A stretch of 64,000 bases of DNA, taken from contig VWZF01005202.1 of assembly GCA_013396755.1 (NCBI GenBank), positions 258,614 through 322,613 on the forward strand. Direction: 5' to 3'. The notes beneath the pieces are model-generated. The model saw nothing but the letters and a program-made list of their open reading frames with translations, ran no database searches and was not told the DNA's origin. This DNA is from Sclerurus mexicanus. Lineage: Eukaryota; Chordata; Aves; Passeriformes; Furnariidae. The translations under genes were made by a program, and so were the position numbers. This document shows positions 1-13,801 of the stretch, piece by piece; within the stretch, counting starts at the first letter, position 1, and every line of letters begins with the position of its first letter.

Positions 1-3000
1 AGCTGTTGATTTCAACATAGCTACAAAAAAAAAAAAAAATAGACCCAGCACCACAAAATGAAATAATGCAAGACAAGAACAAGATCAAATTTGTTTTTAT
101 GATTTCATCAGAACTTAATGACTTATTGTATTGGGGTAAATATAGCTTTTTATAAGATAATGGAAAATATAATAATGCATTTCTTCATAACCAAAAAAGA
201 GACTTAGTGTTTCTGTCTGTTTCCCAGTAGCCTGAACAGATTAGAAAGGCAGTTTCATAAGTATCATTGAAAGAACGTGGAGGAAGACTAAGATTACCTT
301 TAAACCATGTGGTCATCAAGCAGAAAACAGAACAAGTAATTCTTCTCTTTCCCTGTACTTACAGAAATGACTAATGTTATCTCATTTACAGAGTATCTCA
401 AACCACTTATTATCATGATCTGGAGCTGCTGACCGGCCCTAAGATGTAAAGGCTCTAAGAAATCTACTTACATGCAGCTTAAAACTTGCTCAGCATAATG
501 GGCTGCAGCCTTCTCTTCCTTTCCTTCATCCCCTTGCAGAAACGTCAGCTCTCTAGCACTCTGCTTTGGCCTACTCTATGTGTACACATGAGGGCATGAG
601 AGGAGCACAGAACTGGAGGCAGCCCTGTTTAGCCACTATTTTCATAACCAGGGGTTTATTCCCTGTGAGGGATATGCAGCTTTATGGAGCAAGCTAGCCA
701 GATATGCCAAAGAGTAGTTGATCTGTAACTGAATTAAGTGATGTTTATAGCATTCAAGATTTAAGCCTTAATTCACAAAGACCTCTACTGACTTGAATAG
801 ATATCCAGTTGAGCAAGGATCCCAGAGGGCCAAGAATGACAGAAAAGCAAAGGGCATAATATAAAAGATCTCTAATTTGAGCGATTATTCCAGTGTTTCA
901 TTGAGACACTTCATGCCTTATGTGTTTGTTCTCCAGCATATATTCCATTCAGACAACAGCTTTGACATAAAACTTCCCTTGTTTTGTTCTGTCGACTCAA
1001 GAAACATTAGATCTCCCTGAAATTTCAACAAGCGGCAGTTTATCTTCAATGCTAATTTCTCTTATTACTCATTTTGAAGGGTGTATTAGACAAAGGCTGT
1101 CTTGAATTACCTACTCAGCAAATCTCTGCAACTGACTAACATCAGATAATCCCAGAGACAATAAATTTCAAAGACTTTCCTTGAAACTGATTTCCCCCCC
1201 TTATGATGAAATGGATTAAGAAAAAGAATATTTTCTAAATGTCAGAAGAAGAGGTACCTGGATGAATTTTGTTAGCACAAATGCATTTTGTCAATGCATC
1301 TTGTATATGCTGTGCCTAAATAATCAGTGAAGCAGAAATAAGTATGTTCTAATCTACAAATGTCACTCTGAATAGGGATAAATATTACCCCAGAGATAAT
1401 AAGGTACTGGCATTTGTTTGGGATTCAGATATGAAGAACAGAATTAATTCAGCTTTAGGCTTTCCGATTTTCTTAAGCAGAGCTTCAGAAAATCACCACT
1501 TAGATGAAAAAATAAATTCTAAATACTGAAAAATTGTTAACTATATTTCAGGCTTTGAGTTACAGTGTGACAATATATAGAACTTTCCAGAAAACCTTGG
1601 AATAGAAAAGAAGAGATGCTGTTACAGCTATGGATTTAGCCTCATGGGTTTTGTATATTGTGTGACTTGATGAATTTCCAAACCCGATTCTATTTTTCCT
1701 AAAAACTGATAGCTGAATTGCCAAACCACTGAATTCTGAAATGTTCAACACTGATTCCAGACCTGAAGTGTATGGCTTAAATTCAATTATAACTGGGGAA
1801 AAATTTTGAAGAATTCTGAAGATTTTCAACAAAATTAAAGTAATGGACCAGAACAAAAAGTTAATTGTTTTCTGAAATCTGTATCCCTAGCCAGCAAAAG
1901 CTACAGTGGGTGAATAAAGACTAGGTAAAAATCTGTGCAGATCCCTTCTACCAATCAAACTGGCAGTCCTAGAGCCTTTGCCTGCTGCTGCAGAAGCAGC
2001 TCAAGGGAAATGGGCATCGGGGAGTTGACGACAGTCGATGACGCACCAGGAGAGGAAGGTGCATTTCTGCACGTGTAGGTTCAGGCTTTATGCCGAGCAG
2101 TAAGGCAGAAACTATCCCTGAAGGCATGTTGAAGGCACACCAGAGACACAAATATGTACGAATAATAGAAAGGGAGGGACAGACAAGTAAAGTTAAATGA
2201 TTAAGGGACTTTCTGTTGAGAGTTAACTATGGCTTCGTGAAGCGATAGGAAAGTGAGAACAGGAAAAGCATACTCAAAAGAGAGCAAAGAATGATGGGAG
2301 AATGTGACAGGGAAATTTTGGTTACATTATGCTAATGGTTACTGGTGGGCATGTAATTAGGTTAGAGGGCAACTATATTTGAAAAGAAAAATTCATGCCT
2401 GGTTTTAATTGGTATTTTGAAATGGAGAACTTCATATTGCTATTTCTGAGGTTTAACCAAAAGCTTATTTTTCAAAAGAAAAAATTCAATGACTTCAGTA
2501 ACAATTAGGCTCCAATTGGAGAAAGCTTTCTGCAAACATCCCCTCTGAAATTTCAAAATACAAACCACATGTTTTATAGATACACAGATATTTTTATAAT
2601 TATTATAAATAAAGGGTTTCAAGTTACCTTGCAATAAGCTAGTGGTCATAAAATATGACTATATTAAAACTCTCTAAGCGCCCATTTGCTTCTGATTTTG
2701 GGCAGAGAGGAGTCATGGAGAGAGGGAATAATACCTGTGAAAATGAAGTAGAAGCTCTTATTTTGCTAATTTTAACAGAAAATTGCCTGCATTGTCTGTG
2801 TCAGCTTTGTCTATATAACCAGCACTGCATGAAGTTAACTGGATTTAAGCTGAGGATTTTCACAGCTCAGAAGCTACTCTATTCAAAGTACTATTTTTTT
2901 TTTTACCTCTTGGGGTGTTTTGTTTTGTTTGTGTGTGGGGGGGGGTTTTTTGAGAACAAACACATATTCCCAATTAAACAATTCATTGATATACTCTTTA

Positions 3001-6000
3001 AGGCAAGCAGATTTTCCTAAGAGGTATGTTCTAACCTCTATCACTTCTTATATCCTTTTTCCTGACCTCATTGGGGCCCCAGTGCAGAGAGAGGAGAGGA
3101 CAACTACTTCTCAGAAGATGCATATATCCTGATATTAAGTACAAACATTATAGATGCATACCTACTTTTGTGTGCAGACTGAAAACAAATCACATAACAT
3201 AAGTGTTAACAACGGCCTTTCAGCATGTCTGATAAAACAGTGATTTTTTTTTTGACCTCTCTTCTTGTTTGCTGCCTCGTTTACAACTAACGATAATAGA
3301 ACTAAGCCCAGAAATTAAAAGAAAAAGTTTAATCACTGATGATTTCACTATCTCTCCCAAGCAAACAACAAAAGTCCACAACCTTTTAACCTTTTCCATT
3401 CTATTTGCTAATTACTTATTTTCTGATTAACCCATTATGCATCTGTCAGTGTGTTTTAAATTAAATCACTTTAATTGCTAGTAAGTAGGGTTTATTTAGT
3501 TCCTGGTATGACTGTACAGGGTCACGAGTGTGGGGAGCTGTTGAACCACTCTGAGTTACAGGTGGCTCTGCAAAACTGCTGAAGTTGCTGAAGATAAAGA
3601 GGAGTTAATCTGCTTTCCTTAGGTGATTTGATTTTAATGTCTAGTGGCATATTTCTAATGAATGAAAGTTTACTGCAAATATGGAGGGCGTTTTTTATTC
3701 CTAGTATATAGATCACATCAGACATTAATTTGTGTCTTGAAATAATTTTTAATAAAGGAATAGTTATGCTAATAATTTCAGAAAATGCCTATCACCACGT
3801 GTTTACTTTGCTGTATAGTAGAACTCTTTGAAATGCAACAGAACTTGATGTTAATAGCTGAACTTCAAATAAAGAGAATAGGGAAGATCTAACACATGGG
3901 ACACAGGGTATTTTAAGTATGAGGCTAACAGTGAACCCACTTGAATACCTCCATGTAAAACACTATACAAACTGATGACAGCTGTAAGGATAGATAAAAC
4001 GATTAATGAGGACAGACATAAAAGATTCTGTTCTCTGTAGCACAGCCCCCTTCTACCCCTTGCATGACCTGACTCGCTTCGCTGACCCCACAGAAAATAC
4101 CCACTTTTTTTGCTGGGTTAGTTTTGCACTGGGTTAGTGAGTAGAATTATCCCTGCGAAGTGGCTGGTGAGCACCACGGCTGGCACCAAGAAGGTGGCAG
4201 GAGACCACGGCTGCTAGGAGGGAGATGAGGTTCACCCTGTCTCATAAAATGGCATGCCAGAAAAATGCAGTATAGGTTTATGCCTTCTGTAATAAATTAG
4301 AGTCTTTATGACTCCATGGACTGAAATTACTTTTTAACTGTTAAAATTATTTCTGAAGTTTTCTGAAACACCTTTGAAGATTTATACATCTTGCACTGGG
4401 GGAAAAAACCCCCCTAAAGACAACACAACTCATTACACCATTTTTTTTTTTTCCAAATTTAGATCCAAATACACTGAAGCAAGGCACTAAAAAATGCTTG
4501 TTGAATGTCCTGGAGAATGGCAACAGGATTCGTAAGGTCAGTCTTCCCTTTAGTACTAAATCAAGTCATGAATCTAGTGCTATTGAAACATGAGAATAAA
4601 TTTCCAGCAAGAACCCAAGTCCACATCTTTGCTAAGTTATCTTAGCAGGGAGGTCAGTATGGAAGCAGCATCCTCCCAGTGCCTGAAGGAAAGCCCTGGT
4701 ATAAGCAGATACACTTTCCCCAGAAAGCACACCAAAAATCCCATGTAGAAATCTTACCCACTCCTATTATTAAGTTAATTAAACTCTCAGTCCTATAGTG
4801 TTTCATGATGGCTATGTGGCTGAGGTAGTATCAAGGTATCAGTCCGAGTTTCTTTGCTCTCCTGAGTTAGTTGGATTGGCTAGGCTCTTCTTTTAATACA
4901 TAATTCCCTCCTCTCTTCTTCCTCCTCCTTTGCAATTTTCCAATTAATCTCTTTCTGTTCTACTTTCTAATCTTTTTTTTTTGTGTGATCATGCAACAGG
5001 AGAACTGGATGTTGCATTTCATTCCTGAGGATCTCACATCCAGGGGCTCCTCTACCAAATGCCAAAGCCATGGCCCTGATGACTCCATCTCTGTCTACTG
5101 CTCCTGTGTGTCTGCTATCTGAAGAACAAACAGATCCTTGAGGAATGTAGCTGCAAAGAGGGGCAATTAACATTCAAGGAAAACTTTGTTTTAAGACACC
5201 CAACACAGATGACTTCAAAGGCTAGCAGGAAGATACTGAATCCAACCTGGTATGGAACCCCAGGGGCAAGACAGTGATAAAACGGGGTGTGCTCCCAGCG
5301 GTGCAGCATATTGAACAGTTTCAAAGAACTGGAAAGTTTTCTGGTCTAAAGCTCTGTGTAAATGCACTGCACTGGTAAGGGATGGAAGACACATATGTGA
5401 GGATTATCCAAGTCAAGTTACCAGATGGATTTTCTCTGCTTATCTCAGGAAAGAGTGCCCTGAAAAAGAATATATTAAAGAAGCCAAAGAGAATCAAGGG
5501 AAAAGCTACAAGCAAAATGACTCCCAAACGCAATACAAGATGGAAATTGCTGTTTTTACAGTAGATTTCAGTCCTCCATTTAGCACCACTTCTATTTGAC
5601 TAATATGCAGTCTGCTTTTAGCCAGACACTCAAAAGACAGTTTTCATGCCGCTCAAATCAACCAGGAGAAGCAGAACAGGATGCCATCCTCATCTTGCTG
5701 ATAGTGAGGCTTACCATGATTTATGCCAGCAGCATACCACATGGATACCGGACAGAGGAAATACACGATCTTAGAAGTGATATTCCATATATTTCCCACC
5801 AGGCTTATCTGGAAGCATGCTAAAAAAGCATTCTTTCCCTGTTGCTTTCCATAGTGTCTCAAGCAGTAAAATATTAACTGTCAAAATGACACACCAATCT
5901 AAATTAAGGATGCGGACAACTTTCCATCCAGTGATGGGAAGGAGCTAATCTATCGGAGCAATTTTAGAATTAATAAATTTCATAAGTATTAATATATGGA

Positions 6001-6166
6001 TCTAATCTACATTCAATGTTATCCAAATTACCTTGTGCTGAAAGAACAAGTTCTGTATAATGAAGAAAAACAAATGAAGCTCACAGAAAAAATAATTAAA
6101 GTTGAGAGTTGCAATGGGAATTGGAGTCAGCACTGCCTCATGTTCTGTATTTAAAATTTATTCTTA
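1..6166. other. AT-rich non-coding stretch
   Basis: No gene or family-level repeat is recognised here. Both strands are broken by frequent stops and the open frames are short and unlike known proteins. Visible low-complexity pieces are a 15-base A run at 25-39, a T run followed by a run of nine G at about 2891-2945, and a T run at about 4441-4452. An AT-rich block at about 3398-3485 carries several TAAT-type homeodomain cores and could be a conserved element. A GC-richer island at about 4030-4245 is listed separately. Confidence 0.7.
4030..4245. repeat. GC-richer island with a 10-bp direct repeat
   Basis: This stretch is clearly richer in G and C than its flanks. It holds two exact copies of CTGGGTTAGT (4113-4122 and 4129-4138, period 16) and then a segment rich in GGCTGG/CCACGG. 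The sharp change in base composition suggests an inserted element, perhaps an old retroviral LTR or other interspersed repeat. I cannot name a family or place the boundaries from the sequence alone. No coding frame of interest runs through it. Confidence 0.3.
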
Positions 6167-6222
6167 CAGTTACCCAGCTTCCTCATCCATAAGGTGGAGA
6201 TGATAATACTTGCTTCATTGCC
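6167..6222 (+). repeat. MIR-like SINE relic (3' half)
   Basis: The stretch resembles the conserved 3' half of MIR/CORE-SINE elements: a cAGTTaCC..., TTCCTCATCcaTAA and a GATaATAATACTTgC series in the family order. The 5' half is not recognisable. MIRs predate the amniote radiation, so an eroded relic in a bird-like genome is plausible. The match was judged by eye and divergence is high. Confidence 0.5.
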
Positions 6223-6884
6223 AACACTATGCCAGTAAGATCTACAGATAACCCATCAGAACTGCTATTATTAATATTATATAAGCTTGGCATGTATTTT
6301 TTACTTCAGAACAGTTCTATAGATTGCATTTCTCGTCTACTCTCTGTGTTTAGGGAATCACTTTTTTAGACTTCATAAAAGTTATTCTCAATTTATTTAC
6401 AACATTTGGACATATTCTTTGCCATTTACTTTAATTCCATTTTACAGCTTATTAGTTTTATGGGATTTTGTTCTCTATATGATGTGGGAACACAGGAGCA
6501 CAATGATTCAACACCAGTTTAACCAACCAGCCAGATTTAACAGGCTATTTCTTGTTGTATCCTATAAACATAGTGAGCAGCCAATCTGATATTTAAATGA
6601 TGCAAACCATAAGCAGAGGTAGTGTTTTGTGCCAAGATACAATATGTGGAAATTGCAAAAGCTCATAGTGAAATTTCTGGAAAAAAAAATACAGCATGGA
6701 GGTTTCTGAGTTGTTATTTTGTGCAAATCAAAACAGAGTATCTTTACTATAAAAAACATAGATTAATTAGAAAAAAACCAAAGATACTGATAGAATGAGA
6801 GAACACTCATATTGTCCACTGAAGGTATCTGCAACCAACTGTGCTTTTTATGTGAAAACTTTATCAGAATAGGATTCCCAGATT

Positions 6885-7050
6885 TACTTTCATGTTTTGC
6901 CATCCACTAACTGAGAGACTTTGGTCTGAATGACAAAGCAGTTTGCTTATATGTGAAGCATAAAATGTACTAGCTTCTAAACAGGGCTTATTTTTTAGTA
7001 TCTGTGAAGTTGTTGGAAGGATCTTACATAAGAAGATATTTATAAAGACT
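6885..7050 (+). repeat. MIR-like SINE relic
   Basis: Three blocks line up in order with the MIR consensus: a TTTTGCCAtcCACTAaCTGaGaGACTTTGG block (6895-6922), a TTTgCTtATaTGTgaAg block near 6942-6958, and a gTTGTTgGaAGGATctTA...ATATtTATAAAGactT block near 7009-7051. The order and spacing fit the element better than chance, but identity is low and gaps are needed. Confidence 0.45.
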
Positions 7051-9504
7051 TAAAATTAGAATTTTCTTTGAGGTATCCTAACCAAATTACAGAAAAAAAA
7101 GATCTGTGAAACAGGATGAGGTATGTTTTTAAACCAGCCATTTGTTTTCATAAAAATATTTTTGTAGATCTCTTGAAAGGGAGACTGATGTACTATCAGC
7201 ATTTGCTGAATTGGCACAGAAGCTGCAGGGTACAGTGGACTATAAAGTGCTAATCACATACAGACAATAACATGAAAAAAAAAAGTCTTAAAAATTCAGA
7301 ATGAAACAGCAGAGTTACCAGTAATGACCTTATTCACAGTTCCTGAGTGCTGGAAGCTGACAGGACCGGATCATTAGAAACGCTTTAGTAACACAGACAT
7401 CTCTTCTCTCCGGAACAAACTGACATTGCTACAATCCATCAATTTGCTGGAATTTCATAACCACACTAGGCTTTATTTCTGAGCTATTGTGATCAACAGC
7501 TATAGCCAAAATTTTATCTTTTCTTAAAATCATATATCCTTTTGCTAAATTTTACCTGTATTCCTTCATTTTGGTTTCATTAATCTTTACACTTTTTTAT
7601 AGAATAATGGGCTACAGTTCCTGAAAACCCTGGTCAACTGTAGAAATAAATATTCTGTTCAGTCCTCCAGGATAGATTTAAGATGTCATTGTCAGCTTTA
7701 GGATATCTGTCTGTATTAGTCATCCTGCCAGCATTAAGATAGTAAAAGAAAAGAGAAGGTCTGCTGGAAGGCCCATGAAGCCAAGGGAGTCTTTCTATTA
7801 TGTCAGCTATTTTGTACTATGTTCCCCTAGCACGGATTAGGACACGAAGTAGAGCTTCTCGTGCCAAATTCTGTGCTTCTTCATTCATACATATTTTTAT
7901 TGAGCAGACTCAATAAAGTCTAGTGGGACAGACATTCCTGCAACCTTTATATAACTGTTGCTGATTTCACTGAGGGGTGAAGGGGAGCTTGGCAAGAAAT
8001 GGCTGAGTGTCATGGACGTGGAAATGAGAGAGCAGAGGACTTGCTGGGGAGAACAGCTACACAGGCCAGCAGGACCTATCATGTCACGTGAGGCCTGAGT
8101 TGAGATGGGTGTGAAAAAAATGGGATCAAGGGGAAAAAAAGCAATTAAGGGTGGCTTGTTTATATAGGGAGGAGACTTGAGTGGAGAAAAGAAGTACATG
8201 GGCAGCAAAAAGGAGGGTCAAGAAATGGTAGAAGTAGTAACAGCAGATGCAGATTACTTTAACCAGGGCTATTTTGGGGGTAACTATCAGGTGGTCATGC
8301 CCTTGAGTAATGCAGCCTGCTGTCCTAAATTGGAACAACCAGCCAAGCCTGTTGTCCTGAAAACATCATGTGTGCTCACTTGCTGGCGTGGTCTGGAGGA
8401 CTGAGTGGGATGGGCACAGGGGAACATCCAAAGTAGATGGATCAAGCATTCGGTGTTGCCGTCACCCTGCATTTACCAAGCCTGACAGCCTCAGCCTCTT
8501 CCTGACCTTCTCCACACACACACCAGCAGAAGGAAACCCTCTCCCACCAACGTGGCGTCATCTCCCCAAAATGGCTTCAGCTAAATTGATAAAGGCAGAG
8601 GCACTTTTCCATTGGCAGATCTTCATATGTATTAGGGACTTTGCCAGGATAATTTCACTGGCTAGGAAGGGATGATTATTTTTAGATGCCTCTACACAAC
8701 ATATGTGTGCTGGAAAAATCATCTGAAGTCATTTCACTGCTTGCCTAGTCCCAAAGAAGGAGTTAATGCCTTCAAATTCAGTAAGTGGAAGAGCACATAA
8801 TGAAACTGAATTGCCCATATTTCTTCACAAAAATGCTACATGAAATTATTGCATTCTTAAATTGAAAGCATTATTTTTGTGACAATAGGGACTAGGCAAA
8901 AACTAGGCAAAGGTCTCTTCCTTTCAAATTGTTTTTTGCACTGGTGCTTTTCTAAAACAACACTTAGATATTTTTTCAGTTCATTTCATACAGACACAAT
9001 TTTCCTATAAGTATTACTGCCTTTAGATACTGCACAAATTATCCTTAAAAAGAGTATGTAGCATATTATCCTCACAGATATGAAATCCAAACACCTCCAC
9101 GCCGAGTGTAAACTTCTGATGCCGATGGGTGAAATAACTAAGGCTTAGTTTTCCAGCAGACAGATGTGCTGCTTTCGGGTGGCAGCTATGCTTCCCAAGT
9201 TTGTTTCAAATTATGGAGTAAGATACCACAGAGCAAAAAGAAACCATCTACAGGAGTCAAGATCCTCAAAAATAAAAGGGGAGATCTAGAGCTCTTGATG
9301 AGACAGACAAAAAGAAGAAAAAGATGCTTGATCATTAAGGAGAAGACATAATAAAATTCACAGACCAGCTTGCAGAAAGAAATCTGACTGGCTCCACACC
9401 AAGACACCTACTGTAGATATAAACCCAAAAAATGTCACTAAACATATTAACTCTTATTCATTACAAGTTTTTTTTTTTATTAAAGCCTATTCCATTTTTT
9501 TCAG

Positions 9505-9701
9505 AGGCAGTGACTGAACGTCCACTGAATAGCACCTCTTGCAATCACAGCACATTTACAACTGAGCAAAGCACCACGGAATGCTACAAAATGCAAACAG
9601 TTGCACAAAGCAGCATAACACTGGAGAACCCAGGCACTTCTAGGAAGAAATCTGGGATTTGGGATGGTAGTCATTGCCAGCATTTTTCTTGTTTGGTTTA
9701 G
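9505..9701 (+). other. Open frame behind a strong splice-acceptor-like site
   Basis: A polypyrimidine tract ending TTTTTTTCAG at 9495-9504 has the form of a vertebrate 3' splice site. After it the frame stays open to a stop at 9699-9701. The predicted segment starts with an acidic/basic mix and then has a Ser/Thr/Asn-rich stretch with N-glycosylation sequons (NSTS, NHST). That composition would suit a secreted or mucin-like protein, but I recognise no family. There is no clear downstream donor; GATG|GTAGTC near 9665 is weak. T-rich tracts followed by CAG are common in this DNA, so chance is a serious alternative. Confidence 0.12.
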
Positions 9702-12700
9702 CTACTAGACTATGTAACAGTAACATACATTCTTTTTTAAGGTTGTCCCAGGAAGAGGGATATTTCATACAGTGTGTTTTTAATAGGAGTAAGATTTTAA
9801 GATGCAAAACAAAAAGTTCTATTTGTTGGGATTAGTGCAACACTGAAATAGCCAATAGTTAGGAAGTAGATAAACCTACATGCAGTGTCAAAAATCACAT
9901 TTACGAGCTAAATAACAAAATAACCTGTATATGTTTTTTGTTGTTCCTGCTCTTTGGGGAAAGCTTCTCATATACAGGTAAAACTTTCTTTTTTTTTCTT
10001 AATTATAAACTATTGAAATTCACAACAGATTTTAAAACAATGAAATCAGACAGAAACACTTGCACTAATTTGATTTTTAAAAATCATGATGAATATATGG
10101 GTGAATGTCTTTCCATAATTCTTAGTCAGCAGTAATCACATTTCTCCAGGTCTTTGGTATAAGACTCAGATTTTATTTGAGGCCCAGATATAACATTTGG
10201 CAGCTGTACACAAGAATGATCACAAGAGAAGCTCCTCTTTACAATGACTGTCAGTTCCCTTTTTCAGGTGGTTTGAATAAAGATGACATTCACCCGAAAC
10301 ACTTTGACTTGGCAAAACCAAAAAACTAGCAAGTAATCTGATCCTGAATCATAACCTGATCCTGTTCCCATTTAAATCAAGATAATTTTTTTTTTTACCC
10401 ATCGCTTATATTCTTTCATGGAAAAGCAGAGATAGCTCAAGGCAGCAGGCAAGATAGGCAGCAGCCTAGAGCAGAAAGCTGCCTACACCACCCAGAAGAA
10501 GAGCACGGTGCTCATTTGCAATTTCACAGCCCTCACTAGTGCACTGTCTCAGAGCTCAAATGCACAGACTGAGATCAAGGCCTTCAGATGAAATTTTACC
10601 AGCATATGAGTACTCACTGTTTGTAAGTCTCAGCTGCTCTGGAACTGGACAGATGATTCCTGAAACATTCTTCTGTCTTACAAAATTAGTATTACCATGT
10701 AAACCATCTCCTGAAGAAAACTACATTTCTTCATATTCACCAAACGAACCCTCACTTGATGCTGGGCAATGTTTTTTTTCAGTACTTTTTCCACAGCTGG
10801 TGGATATTTTGTTTTGTTTTATTGTTTTTTAAATCCATGTAAAACAACTCCAGGCTGATTGCAGTTCCACGCTGCACAGATTTCTCCCAGAAAAGACATT
10901 TTTCTTTCTCTGCTTTCAGAGAATATGTATATAGTTTATTTAAAAAGAGGAACAGCTTTAGACCGGATGCCAAGAGCCCCCTACTGTGGCCAATGCTACC
11001 TATGTAGCAAGAAAGGTCACAGTCACAGATCAAATCAGACAAGATGAGAGATCAGAACAGGAAAGCCTCAGTGCTGCAAACCTGATCTGTTGTGTATCAG
11101 GCATTTCCTCCTGCTTTTGGGAGACAGGGATGGATATGACTTGCCCGGCTCCAGAACCGAGTGTTGTCAGCCCAAATTCACTAGCCTAGGGGTAAGACTT
11201 TGCTTCCACTCCTCTCCAAATCATCTCTCATTATAGGCAGCAGGAGCAGGTTCATGTAAAAGTGCCATAAGGAATCCCACAAATTAAGCTTGAAATAACC
11301 TTCAGACTCTTGAGAAATAGGTGTCACAAAGCAAAACTTTCATGTATTTACCCAAAAGGACTCCTATACTGCACTTAGCTTTCTGACCTCAAATAAAGGC
11401 ACTGGTCCCTTCAGTGTGCAGGTGCTCCGCTCCTTGAAGAAAGGTAGGATAAAGCACAAATTCAGTTTGTCAGTCTTCTTTCATCCCTCTCTATATAGAC
11501 TCAGAACGTTTAACTTTTACGATTAACCTTAAAAGTCAAGAAATACAAGAAATCAATAGGTGTTTTTAAGCACTTTAGCTGCCAAAGTATGACTTGAATG
11601 GTTATAATACATGATTCAACTCAAATGAGTCTCTCTGCATCCTCACCATTTCAAGACTACCCAAAAGATTACACTTCCTTAGAGCTGTCTGTATCACCAA
11701 ATCAGAAACTTCAGATGAAAATCAGGTATTTGCAAATTCTTAGTCAGAAACTATTGCAAGCGTCATTAGCTTTTTGAAATAAAGCATTTAGAAAAAAAAT
11801 CCACCAATACAGAGGAAAACTTAGCAGGAATCCATTGATTAGAAAACATTGGAATTATTATTATTTCATTCAGAGGGTTTATGTGATAATAATTTCTTGT
11901 TAAAAAGGAGAGAGGCTGTTAAAGATGTCACAAAAGTACTGTCACGGACTTCAACAAAGAAAAAATATCCTTGATGTCACCAAGAGAACTGGTAACAGTT
12001 TTTAGAGGGGAGCGTACTCTGATCTGTTTTCCCACAGGGGAATACTTTCCCAGCATAAGGTCAGCGGCACACTCCCCCTTTAGGTCTTCAGTCTGTTAAC
12101 AATGGTCAATCCCCAACCATGTGCATGCATCCTGATTTGCAAATAGAAACCTGAAGGGTTTTTTTCATATTTCTGTAGCTGGTTGCAAAGGATTTTCATA
12201 TCAGTATAATGCTACATTACTAACTATGTGCTAGTGCTCTCACTCCTTCTCTATACGGCTATTACAAGTCAGTCTCCTGGTAAGAAAATCTGGGTTTGTT
12301 AATCTTGCCAATACTCTGCACCGTGTCATGCACTGCTCATTAGGAACCACAGGCAACCAGACTGTCTCAACCGATCAGTTATAAAAGTTACAGAAGCAAT
12401 TCTCATCTTCTGGTAATAAAGACATGAGGTCTGCCACTCTCACAATTCTCTTCAGAAGAAGAAAAGCAGCAAGTGCTAATTAAAGGGGATGCCACAGTCA
12501 GCTGTACATTGAAAGTCTTTCAGAATGAACTTTGGAGTGTGAAGGATGGAAAGTTTGCTTTCTTTCACCAAGACACGTAACTGAAAGTCAAACACCAAAT
12601 AACATCTCTGAAATAGTACAATCTGCATCTATTTTCCCAATTTCTGTATAGTAATGAAACATCCTTAGTGTGTTAAGAACTTAATTGCAGTGTTCAACTG

Positions 12701-13558
12701 GCTTTTAGCATTTTGACAAGCCTAAAGTTTATTCTTTCAATGCAGGAGTCAGCTCCAGTCCAGCAGTGGATTTACTTCATCTGTCCATACAGACATGCTA
12801 GCAGGGTGGGTACTGCTGTAATTTGTGAGCAGGATTTGCAGAAAGTGCAGGGTGAAGTAATAAAGGACAGCAATGACTGAAAGGGGTTTCATCTTTTATT
12901 TAAATTCTGATATACTAGAGGCTACCTATTGGGACTACTATAGCATGTCTCATGTGAGACAAAGTTAACACCTCACCAGTTGTGACTAAGGGAGATTTGC
13001 CTGTTGGAGTATCTCTTGTAAACCCATTCCCATTTGTGCTACCTTCAAACACTACATCAACCCCTCTTATATTGCTCATCTCTTCCTTTCATTAGTGCTT
13101 TTCCCAATACAGAATTCTCTTACTGTAGATTCAAATTGTCAGTGTTCTGCTACATCCACAAACAATGCGGGCTCTTCTTTGCAGCTAACTTTGATGCATT
13201 TCATGAGAACTGTTATGAGTATTCCCGCTCACCCTTTTGCAAAACTAAGCAGCTGTGCTTTGCTAAACCTTTACTTAGAACTCAAGTTTCCCATGCCTTT
13301 CATATTTCTTGATACTCCTGTCTAGACTGCCTGCTGTTGCTCACTATCTCTCCTACAATACTAAACTGGAGCGTGTACTCCACCTGGGACCTCAGCAGGT
13401 CAATGCAGTTATGTACATATTTTTCAGTCATTACTCAGGGCAATCAACACATTAACTAATCCAGATTATTTTATCTGAACTAAGTCTGCTTTCAGACTTA
13501 GTAGCTGCTCTGTCTCAAGTTTTGAGCTGAAATTTTTCCAAATTAGTATTATCAGCAT

Positions 13559-13582
13559 ATGCATACATGCAAATGTATGCAT
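13559..13582. repeat. Perfect inverted repeat, 10-bp arms
   Basis: ATGCATACAT and its exact reverse complement ATGTATGCAT flank a GCAA spacer. The arms contain ATGCAT/ATGCAAAT-like octamer cores (an ATGCAAAT octamer spans the loop and right arm, 13567-13574), which is the classic POU-factor site. It could be a cruciform-prone sequence or a transcription-factor site cluster. Confidence 0.6.
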
Positions 13583-13759
13583 TTCCCCATTTCAGACCTG
13601 ACGTCTAGATCCATCCTGCATAAGACTGTTAAACTTTCCAACAGTTCTGCACTTTAGTAGCAGCTACCAAAGACAGAGAATGTCAGTGAGCATTTCTGAA
13701 AATAAGACTTAGCTTCACAAGACCATCTTTTTCAGCTATCTGGAAGCAGTCTAGATTTA

Positions 13760-13801
13760 TTTTTCTTGTTGTAATGGGCATTTTTCTAATTGTAATGGAG
13801 T
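13760..13801. repeat. Imperfect 21-bp tandem duplication
   Basis: Two adjacent 21-base units (13760-13780 and 13781-13801) share TTTTTCT at their starts and TTGTAATGG near their ends, and differ mainly in the 8th-9th and last three bases. A FOX/SOX-like TATTGTTCACCAAACA stretch follows just downstream (about 13810-13827). The block looks more like a small regulatory cluster than neutral sequence, but this is inference. Confidence 0.45.
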
